DNA from: an uncultured Ruminococcus sp. | GTDB taxonomy: Bacteria > Bacillota > Clostridia > Oscillospirales > Acutalibacteraceae | Length of the DNA: 35,886 nucleotides | Direction of reading: 5' to 3' | Assembly (NCBI GenBank): GCA_902798365.1 | Contig: CADBWP010000008.1 | Coordinates: 1-35,886 of the forward strand | In this document: positions 1 to 5,979 of the stretch, one piece after another | Position numbering within the stretch: the stretch's first letter is position 1 | Layout of the letters: each line of letters begins with the position of its first letter | Notes under the pieces: generated by a model | The model's database searches: none | What the model was told of the DNA's origin: nothing | Seen by the model: only the letters and a program-made list of their open reading frames with translations | Made by a program: the position numbers and the translations under genes

Positions 1-1
1 A

Positions 2-448
2 ATGACCGGCAGAGAAAATATCTATCTAAAGGGATATATCCTCGGCTTGGAGGACGACTACATCAAGCAGATCGAGGAGAACATCATCGACTTTGCCGAG
101 CTGGGCGACTACATCGACCAACCGGTGCGCACCTATTCGAGCGGTATGAAAATGCGTCTCGGCTTTGCGATCAACGTCAACATCGAACCGGATGTGCTGG
201 TCGTTGACGAAGCGCTGGCGGTCGGCGACGCGAGCTTCAAAAAGAAGTGCAAGGAAAAGATCAAGGAGATCATCGGCGCCGGCACCACGGTGCTCTATGT
301 CAGCCACAGCGCCGATTCCGTCCGCGAGATCTGTCCGCGCTCCATCTATCTGCGAAAGGGCACCGTGATTTTTGACGGTCCCACCGCCGAGACCCTGAAG
401 GTCTATCAGGACTACAAGGAAGAGCAAAAAAAGAAAAAGAAGAAATAA
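2..448 (+). CDS. ABC transporter ATP-binding protein, polysaccharide/teichoic acid export type (5'-truncated)
   Basis: This is the C-terminal part of an ABC ATPase of the Wzt/TagH (RfbB) family, which powers export of lipid-linked polysaccharide or teichoic acid across the membrane with a two-subunit permease. Visible motifs are TGRENIYLKG, the family-typical stretch after the Q-loop, the signature YSSGMKMRLGFAI, Walker B VLVVDEALAVGD, and the H-loop VLYVSHS. The ATG at base 2 is an internal Met, because the Walker A region is absent and the reading frame is open to the window edge. The protein ends soon after the nucleotide-binding domain in a run of lysines, so it lacks the C-terminal glycan-binding domain of long Wzt proteins. 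Only one base separates it from the next gene, so they are probably co-transcribed. The family call is strong; the exported glycan is unknown. Confidence 0.88.
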   Translation: MTGRENIYLKGYILGLEDDYIKQIEENIIDFAELGDYIDQPVRTYSSGMKMRLGFAINVNIEPDVLVVDEALAVGDASFKKKCKEKIKEIIGAGTTVLYVSHSADSVREICPRSIYLRKGTVIFDGPTAETLKVYQDYKEEQKKKKKK

Positions 449-449
449 T

Positions 450-1595
450 ATGCTGAACCTCAACGAATTTCAGGCAGACTGGGCGGCGATGCCGCAGGTC
501 GAAAAGGAAAAGCTCGAAAAACTGAATAACAAAACCATTCTTGTCAGCGGACATTCACTTGCCCGCTGTCTTTGCTATGCGCTGATTTATCAGAGCGAGC
601 GCCAAAAGCGGCAGATACGCGTGATCTATGCAGGCGATACAGACGGCTTTGACAAGGGCTGCACCGCGAGCGAGTATTTTCAAGCGGTCGATTTTGATTC
701 TCTTGAAGAAATAAAGGAGATTGATTACATCGTTCACACCGGCTATTGCCGTGAGCATGCCGCACACTTTTCCGCTGCCTTTGCACAGGAGATCGCACAG
801 ACGAACGCGCTGGCACAGCTATCACGGCGCACGCACGCCAAGGTGGTGCTGCTCAGCGACAGCCGCGTTTACGGAACGGGCAAGCCGAACCGCGTCTACG
901 CCGAAAACGAGTATGCGCCGCTCGACAACACCGACCCACATTGCAGCGACAACCAGCTTTTGCGCACGATAGAAAGCCTCTGGCACTGTCAGCAAAAGGG
1001 AGCGGACTTCTCCCTCACCGTGCTGCGCACCGGCATCATCTTGGGCGCCTGCAGCGGCCTGCCGACGCATTTGGACAATGCCTTGCAGGCGGTCGCAAAC
1101 GGTGAAGCGGCTTCGCTCGTCAACGGCAAGCGGCTCTCCTACGTCTATCTCACCGACGTGCTCCGCGCGGTCGTCTATGCGCTGGGAGGCAGCCTGACGG
1201 ACAACCAAACCTACAACGTGACCGGCAAAAACTGCACGGTCTCCGCCGGCATGATCGCGGCGGTGCTGCACGACGTCTACGGCGACAAGGCAAGGCTGAC
1301 CCTCACCGACGGCGCGGACGAGAACGCCTGCGCGCTCTCCGGCGGCAAGATGATCAACGGCGGCTGTGCGCCCGCCATCGGCTTGGACACGGCGCTGGAG
1401 CTGTGCGTGATGTCCCATATGAAGGACACGAGCCGTTTGCAGCTGCCCAACACCCACGACGGCAGGCTCGACGCGATCCAAAAGATGCAGCTTGCCTATC
1501 TGCTCGAGGTTGACCGCATCTGCAAAAAACACCGCATCAAATACTTTCTCGGCGGACGACGCCGATATCATGATGCTGCGCGAGGATTACGATAG
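450..1595 (+). CDS. SDR/epimerase-like protein fused to the start of a LicD domain; frame broken at its 3' end
   Basis: Residues about 25-310 look like an extended short-chain dehydrogenase/NAD-dependent epimerase fold: ILVSGHS near the N-terminus, a VLLSDSRVYG strand, LTVLRTGIILG, and VYLTDVLRAVVYAL. The usual GxxGxxG glycine motif and the Tyr-x3-Lys catalytic pair are not seen, so the domain may bind a ligand without being a normal epimerase. From about residue 330 the protein changes into the beginning of a LicD domain (LDAIQKMQLAYLLEVDRICK, then IKYFLGG). After that the frame is wrong and ends in a short Arg-rich tail. The intact gene probably continued in frame to 2235. It sits one base after the export ATPase, consistent with a surface-glycan cluster. 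An enzymatic role for this product is doubtful. Confidence 0.7.
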   Translation: MLNLNEFQADWAAMPQVEKEKLEKLNNKTILVSGHSLARCLCYALIYQSERQKRQIRVIYAGDTDGFDKGCTASEYFQAVDFDSLEEIKEIDYIVHTGYCREHAAHFSAAFAQEIAQTNALAQLSRRTHAKVVLLSDSRVYGTGKPNRVYAENEYAPLDNTDPHCSDNQLLRTIESLWHCQQKGADFSLTVLRTGIILGACSGLPTHLDNALQAVANGEAASLVNGKRLSYVYLTDVLRAVVYALGGSLTDNQTYNVTGKNCTVSAGMIAAVLHDVYGDKARLTLTDGADENACALSGGKMINGGCAPAIGLDTALELCVMSHMKDTSRLQLPNTHDGRLDAIQKMQLAYLLEVDRICKKHRIKYFLGGRRRYHDAARGLR

Positions 1596-2235
1596 ATTTG
1601 CCGAGGTGGCGCAGCAGGAGCTGCCTGCCGGCATGACCTTTCAGTCGGGCAAGACCGACAAAAACTGTTTTTATGAGTTCAACAAGCTGCGCGTGGAGAA
1701 CACGATTTTTGCCACGGAGCTTGCCAAAAACCACACCGACATCAACGTCGGCATCGCCTTTGACATCTTTTGTCACGACAAGACCGCCAATTCGCGGCTC
1801 GGGCAAAAGCTCCATCTCGCCGCGACCCTGTTTACGCGTGCGCTGGTGCTCAACAAATGGAACCACCGCAAGGCTGACAACGGCAGCCGCGTGCAGTCGG
1901 CGGTGACAAACTTCTTTGTCAGGCTTTTGCCGCTGCGGTTCAGCTACTTTTTGATGAACCACACGATCAGCTTCTTCAAAAGGAAAAAGAACGCCAAATA
2001 CCTCTATGACGGCATGGGCAGAAACGTGTATAACGGCTGCTTCTCCGCCGATATTCTAAGCGAGGTCACCACCCACGATTTTGAGGGGTATCAGCTGCCG
2101 GTGCCGAAAAAATACGATGAATACCTCACGTTTTTGTACGGCGATTATATGGAAAAGGCGCCGCTGAGCACACGCCTCGGCTGTCACGAGATCCTGCTGT
2201 GCGACATCGGCAAATATGATAATTTGAACGAATAG
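1555..2235 (+). pseudogene. LicD-family nucleotidyltransferase domain, separated from its start by a deletion/frameshift
   Basis: LicD proteins transfer phosphocholine or related phospho-groups onto cell-surface glycans. Intact members carry a core of the form GG(T/S)LLGxxRxxGxIPWDDDxD. Here the upstream frame reads IKYFLGG up to base 1554, and the +2 frame resumes at 1555 with DDADIMMLREDYDRF. The middle of the core, about 16-17 residues, is absent. Restoring it would need about 50 bases, which also restores the frame. The rest is LicD-like: a central segment with FDIFCHD and a C-terminal PVPKKYDEYLTFLYGDYM typical of the family. Translation starting at an internal Met would have no good ribosome site and would lack the catalytic aspartate motif. 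It is therefore called a pseudogene, unless the gap is an assembly error. Confidence 0.75.
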
Positions 2236-2238
2236 GAT

Positions 2239-3549
2239 ATGGAATTCTCAGAACGCATGCAAGCGCTGCTCGGCGACGAATATGAGCAGTTTTTACAGTA
2301 TTATAACGGCGACAACTTTCGCGGACTGCGCGTCAACACGCTCAAATGCACGGCACAACAGCTGCAAGCGGCGCTCTCCTGTTCGCTGCAGCCCACGCCC
2401 TTTTGCCCCGACGGCTACTATCTGCCGGAGGAGCTGACCGGCAACCATCCGCTGCACCATGCCGGCGCGTTTTATATACAGGAGCCGTCGGCGACCTCGG
2501 CGGTGGAGATGCTGGGCGTGCAGCCGGGAGAACAGGTGCTCGACCTCTGTGCCGCACCGGGCGGCAAGAGCACACAGATAGCTGCCAAGCTGCAGGGCAA
2601 GGGGCTGCTGTGGAGCAACGAGATCGTCAAAAGCCGCGCGAATATTCTTTTATCGAATATAGAGCGCATGGGCGTGCGCAACGCGGTCGTCTCCAACTGC
2701 CATCCCGAGACGCTTTGCGCCGCCCTGAGCGGACAGTTTGACCGCGTGCTGGTGGACGCGCCGTGCAGCGGCGAGGGCATGTTCCGCAAAAACAGCGACG
2801 CCAAAACCGAGTGGAGCGCGGAGCATGTGCGCAGCTGTGCCGAGCGCCAGCTGCACATTTTGAACAGCGCCAAGACCGCTTTGAAGCCCGGCGGCGTGCT
2901 GGTCTATTCCACCTGCACCTTTTCGCGCGAGGAAAACGAGTCGGTCATCGCGCGGTTTTTGGCGGAGAATCCCGACTTTGAGCCGGAGGACGCGCAGGTC
3001 TCCTTTGGCAGACCGACCGAAAACCTTGCGCGGCGCATCTTCCCGATGGACGGCGGCGAGGGTCATTTTGCCGCAAGACTGCGCAAATCTGGCGAGAGCG
3101 CAAGGGGCGGATTTGAAGCTCCCTTTGGCAGCCCGTCGCCCGAGGTACTCGATTTTTACGACAGCCTTTTTGCCTGCCGACCGTTCGGCGAGCGCACAGA
3201 GATAATTAACAACAAGATTTATATTCTGCCAAAGAATTATAACTTCGATACAAAGGGTTTGACGATACTTCGCGCGGGAGTCATTCTCGGCGAGACCGTC
3301 AAAAACCGTTTTGAGCCGCATCACAGCGCATTTGCGGCGGCAAAGCCGTCGGACTGTGTTAACGCGATCGACCTCGATTGCGAAAGCGACGAAATAAAGC
3401 GATACCTTCACGGTGAAGAAATTGCCGTTTCACCGCAAATAAAGGGCTACACCGCCGTGTGCGTCAACGGAATAACGGCAGGCTTCGGCAAGGCGTCGGG
3501 CGGCAGGCTCAAAAACAAATATCCGAAAGGCTTACGAACATTAAAATGA
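2239..3549 (+). CDS. rsmF: RsmF/RsmB-family 16S rRNA (cytosine-C5) methyltransferase
   Basis: This 436-residue protein is a NOL1/NOP2/Sun (RsmF-like) RNA m5C methyltransferase using S-adenosylmethionine. The SAM-binding motif VLDLCAAPGGKST lies near residue 100. DAPCSGEGMFRK near residue 172 holds one conserved cysteine of motif IV, and VYSTCTFSREENE near residue 220 holds the catalytic cysteine of motif VI. The C-terminal ~130 residues match the RsmF-type RNA-binding extension (KNRFEPHHSAFAA, RYLHGEEI, GFGKASGGRLKNKYPKGLR). The start at 2239 follows the broken LicD gene by three bases. The last four bases overlap rsmA. GC is about 63-65% up to about 3190 and about 50-57% after, although the protein stays in frame and family-like throughout. 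The family is sure; the exact target cytosine (C1407 in E. coli for RsmF) is inferred. Confidence 0.9.
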   Translation: MEFSERMQALLGDEYEQFLQYYNGDNFRGLRVNTLKCTAQQLQAALSCSLQPTPFCPDGYYLPEELTGNHPLHHAGAFYIQEPSATSAVEMLGVQPGEQVLDLCAAPGGKSTQIAAKLQGKGLLWSNEIVKSRANILLSNIERMGVRNAVVSNCHPETLCAALSGQFDRVLVDAPCSGEGMFRKNSDAKTEWSAEHVRSCAERQLHILNSAKTALKPGGVLVYSTCTFSREENESVIARFLAENPDFEPEDAQVSFGRPTENLARRIFPMDGGEGHFAARLRKSGESARGGFEAPFGSPSPEVLDFYDSLFACRPFGERTEIINNKIYILPKNYNFDTKGLTILRAGVILGETVKNRFEPHHSAFAAAKPSDCVNAIDLDCESDEIKRYLHGEEIAVSPQIKGYTAVCVNGITAGFGKASGGRLKNKYPKGLRTLK

Positions 3550-4391
3550 ACCGCTTATCAGACATTGGAACAATCAAAGATATTTTGTCGCGCCACGGCT
3601 TCACGTTTTCCAAATCCCTCGGTCAGAATTTTCTGATCAACCCCTCGGTGTGTCCGCGTATGGCAGAGCTGTCGGGAGCGGGGCAGGGGACAGGAGTTAT
3701 CGAAATAGGCCCCGGTATAGGCGTGCTTACAACCGAGCTTTGCCGTCTTGCCGACAAGGTGGTCGCAGTCGAGCTTGACAAACGCCTTTTGCCCGTGCTC
3801 GACGAAACGCTTGCGGAGCATGACAATGTAAAAATAATTAACGCCGATGTGCTCGAGCTTGACCTGCACAAGCTGATAGCGGAAGAGTTTGACGGAATGA
3901 ATGTCGTGGTTTGCGCAAATCTTCCGTACTACATCACCTCGCCCGTGATTATGAAGCTGCTTGAAGAAAAGCTTCCCGTCGCGGCAATAACCGTCATGGT
4001 GCAAAAGGAGGCGGCACAGCGCATTTGCGCACAGGTCGGCTCGCGGATGTCGGGCGCCGTCACGGTATCGGTCAATTATTACGCAAAGCCGCAAATGCTT
4101 TTTTCCGTGAGCGCAGGTTCCTTTATGCCCGCGCCCAAGGTCGATTCCGCGGTTATCCGCCTCGACGTGCTTGAGGAACCGCCCGTAAAAACCGACGAAA
4201 AAAAGTTTTTCCGTGTGGTAAAGGCGGCGTTTTCACAGCGGCGAAAGGTAATATCCAATTCGCTCAGCTCGGGGCTTTCAATGGACAAGGAAAAGGTTTT
4301 GCAGCTGCTTGATGGCGCGGGCGTTCCGCAAAATGCCAGAGCCGAGGCTCTCAGCCTGCAAAACTTTGCCGATATAGCTAATTTGCTTTAG
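3546..4391 (+). CDS. rsmA: 16S rRNA (adenine1518-N6/adenine1519-N6)-dimethyltransferase
   Basis: RsmA (KsgA) dimethylates two adjacent adenines near the 3' end of 16S rRNA late in 30S assembly. The 281-residue product has the family N-terminus FSKSLGQNFLINP, SAM motif I EIGPGIGVLTTEL near residue 51, the acidic VAVELDKRL strand, and the catalytic NLPYYITSP (N-L-P-Y) near residue 124. The C-terminus has AAFSQRRKVISNSL, also typical. The start is the ATG at 3546, which overlaps the rsmF stop as ATGA. A longer in-frame reading from 3459 adds residues with no family match. Translational coupling to rsmF and an 11-base gap to the next small gene suggest one operon. Confidence 0.96.
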   Translation: MNRLSDIGTIKDILSRHGFTFSKSLGQNFLINPSVCPRMAELSGAGQGTGVIEIGPGIGVLTTELCRLADKVVAVELDKRLLPVLDETLAEHDNVKIINADVLELDLHKLIAEEFDGMNVVVCANLPYYITSPVIMKLLEEKLPVAAITVMVQKEAAQRICAQVGSRMSGAVTVSVNYYAKPQMLFSVSAGSFMPAPKVDSAVIRLDVLEEPPVKTDEKKFFRVVKAAFSQRRKVISNSLSSGLSMDKEKVLQLLDGAGVPQNARAEALSLQNFADIANLL

Positions 4392-4402
4392 GAGGGACAA
4401 CA

Positions 4403-4651
4403 ATGGATAAATCTCCCAAAATGAACATACTGTACAAGCTGTCGTTTATAATAATGATACTCAGCGTAGTGCTGCTCATTGCCGCTGTCGGTCTGGGTTA
4501 TATCATGGAAAAATCGTGGCCGGTAATGGTGCTTTGCTGCGTAGGCGTATTCCTGTGCCTTGCGGCTATAATAATGACCATGTTAAGCAAGCCCAAAAAG
4601 CCCAAGGTTAAAAAGACAAAGATAAAAGACTATTCGGAGGAAGACGAATAA
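4403..4651 (+). CDS. Small two-helix membrane protein of unknown function
   Basis: An 82-residue protein follows rsmA by 11 bases behind a clear GGAGG site. It has two hydrophobic segments, about residues 12-34 and 40-62, separated by a short polar turn (MEKSWP). It ends in a strongly basic then acidic tail (KPKKPKVKKTKIKD, then SEEDE). No enzyme motif is visible and I do not recognise the family. The Lys-rich tail suggests it lies in the cytoplasm. Co-transcription with rsmA is likely from the spacing, but this does not reveal a function. Confidence 0.75.
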   Translation: MDKSPKMNILYKLSFIIMILSVVLLIAAVGLGYIMEKSWPVMVLCCVGVFLCLAAIIMTMLSKPKKPKVKKTKIKDYSEEDE

Positions 4652-4689
4652 CAGGATTTATTATTCCTGAAACGGTTGTTACTTTTTTC
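4647..4689 (+). terminator. Possible weak terminator after the rsmF-rsmA operon
   Basis: Overlapping the stop codon, AATAAC can pair with GTTGTT and, inside that, CAGGA with TCCTG, followed by ACTTTTTT. The stem is short, AT-rich and interrupted, so this is a tentative call. Confidence 0.35.
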
Positions 4690-4699
4690 CTTATAATGC

Positions 4700-4728
4700 T
4701 TGACAACTATGTATTTATTTTCTATAAT
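4700..4728 (+). promoter_or_regulatory. Consensus sigma-A promoter of ppa
   Basis: TTGACA at 4700-4705 and TATAAT at 4723-4728 are separated by 17 bases, a perfect match to the vegetative consensus. The expected start of transcription is near 4735, giving a leader of about 24 bases with AAGGGG before the ppa ATG. Confidence 0.93.
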
Positions 4729-4733
4729 AGAAA
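4719..4733. repeat. Inverted repeat TTTCTA-N3-TAGAAA over the ppa -10 box
   Basis: A perfect six-base inverted repeat with a three-base centre covers the -10 box of the ppa promoter. Its core TTCTA-N3-TAGAA also occurs at 18478-18490 and 33365-33377, each time in a 5' region. It may be an operator; part of the match could be chance, since TATAAT itself supplies some of the bases. Confidence 0.45.
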
Positions 4734-4758
4734 TAACTAATCGGAAGGGGATTACTCT

Positions 4759-5295
4759 ATGAATGTTTGGCATGACATATCACCCAAAAGAATTACGGTA
4801 GATGATTTTTACGCGGTCATCGAAATCGAAAAGGGCGGTAAAAACAAGTATGAGCTCGACAAAGACACAGGTATGCTCAAGCTTGACCGCGTTTTGTTCA
4901 CCTCGACCCACTATCCCGCAAACTACGGTTTTATTCCCCGCACCTATGCCGACGACGGCGACCCGCTCGACGTTCTTGTGCTGTGCAGCGAAACCATTTT
5001 GCCCATGACTCTTGTTGAGTGCAAGCCCATAGGCATGCTCAATATGATAGACGACAACAGCCACGATGAAAAGATAATCGCCGTGCCCGTAAACGATCCC
5101 AACTATTGCGGCTATAACGACATCAAGGATCTGCCCAAGCACATTTTTGACGAGATACGCCACTTCTTCCAGGTGTATAAGATGCTCGAGAACGGCAAGG
5201 AGACCCACGTTACCGAGGTATATAGCGTCAAAAAGGCAAAGGAAACCATCAAAAAGTGCATGGAAAGCTACATACGCGACTTCCAAATGGCATAA
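4759..5295 (+). CDS. ppa: Inorganic pyrophosphatase, family I
   Basis: This soluble enzyme hydrolyses pyrophosphate to two phosphates and pulls biosynthetic reactions forward. The 178-residue length fits bacterial family I. Family features seen are an early Glu/Lys strand (VIEIEKGGKNKYEL), HYPANYGFIPRTYADDGDPL carrying the Tyr and the DxDPxD-type metal site (DDGDPLDVLVL), and later PIGMLNMIDDNSHDEKIIAV with the second metal-binding acidic group. The ATG at 4759 is preceded by AAGGGG. It has its own perfect promoter and terminator, so it is a single-gene unit, as expected for a constitutive housekeeping gene. Confidence 0.97.
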   Translation: MNVWHDISPKRITVDDFYAVIEIEKGGKNKYELDKDTGMLKLDRVLFTSTHYPANYGFIPRTYADDGDPLDVLVLCSETILPMTLVECKPIGMLNMIDDNSHDEKIIAVPVNDPNYCGYNDIKDLPKHIFDEIRHFFQVYKMLENGKETHVTEVYSVKKAKETIKKCMESYIRDFQMA

Positions 5296-5300
5296 TATAC

Positions 5301-5338
5301 AGCCGAGCGGCGCCCTTTTGGGTACCGTTCGGCTTTTT
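5301..5338 (+). terminator. Rho-independent terminator of ppa
   Basis: AGCCGAGCGG at 5301-5310 pairs with CCGTTCGGCT at 5325-5334 (one G-U pair) and is followed by a T-run. Confidence 0.9.
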
Positions 5339-5470
5339 AAATACTATTATCAAAAAAAATTCTTTAACATCTTTTTGAAAGCATTTCAATTGAAAATAGT
5401 ATATCACATGCAACACTTCAGCCTTTTTTCGGCACTATATAATTGAACGATATCGTTGGAGGCAGTAAAA

Positions 5471-5974
5471 ATGGACGAAAGGGCATTGGTAAGGTCGGCG
5501 CGCGCGGGCGACAAGGCGGCGTTCGCTCAGCTTTACATACGTTACAGGGACAAGCTATACCGCTACGCATACTTTAAGCTGGGAAGCGCCGAGGACGCGC
5601 AGGACGCAGTATCGTCATGCATAACGCAGGCGTACATGGGCGTGGCTTCGGTTAAAAACGAAAAGGCGTTTTCCGCGTGGCTGTTCAAAATACTCTACCG
5701 CGAGTGCTGCGCTGTTCTGACCAAAAAGGCTCAGCTCGGCATTACGGTTGACATAGACGACGCGCAGCCGCAGGCAGGCGGAGATATCCACCTTGCTCCC
5801 GAGCTTGAGGAAGCGCTGGCACAGCTGAGTCCCGAGGAGAAAGACATTGTTCTGCTGTCGGCGGTCGCGGGCTACAGCAGCCCCGAGATAGCCGCAATGC
5901 TTAACCTCAAGGCGGCGACGGTGCGTTCAAAGCTTTCGCGCAGCCTTGCCAAGATGAGAACGTTTTTGGAGTGA
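5471..5974 (+). CDS. ECF-type RNA polymerase sigma factor
   Basis: A 167-residue sigma-70 family protein with only regions 2 and 4, the layout of ECF sigma factors. Region 2 (about residues 10-75) includes FAQLYIRYRDKLYRYAY and EDAQDAVSSCITQAYMG. Region 4 (about 110-165) has LSPEEKDIVLLSAVAGYSSPEIAAML and the recognition helix KAATVRSKLSRSLAKMR. The ATG at 5471 is chosen because GGAGG lies 8-12 bases upstream; an in-frame TTG at 5456 sits on that ribosome site. The gene overlaps or nearly touches the membrane beta-propeller gene downstream, a layout typical of sigma/anti-sigma pairs. The inducing signal is unknown. Confidence 0.9.
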   Translation: MDERALVRSARAGDKAAFAQLYIRYRDKLYRYAYFKLGSAEDAQDAVSSCITQAYMGVASVKNEKAFSAWLFKILYRECCAVLTKKAQLGITVDIDDAQPQAGGDIHLAPELEEALAQLSPEEKDIVLLSAVAGYSSPEIAAMLNLKAATVRSKLSRSLAKMRTFLE

Positions 5975-5979
5975 TCGAC

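Noticed and set aside
822..3411. Several open frames of 130-250 codons on the minus strand
   Set aside because: They mirror GC-rich plus-strand genes that have clear family motifs; none has a start site or domain of its own.
3459..3545. Longer start for rsmA
   Set aside because: The added residues lie inside rsmF and do not match the family; the ATGA overlap at 3546 gives the usual N-terminus.
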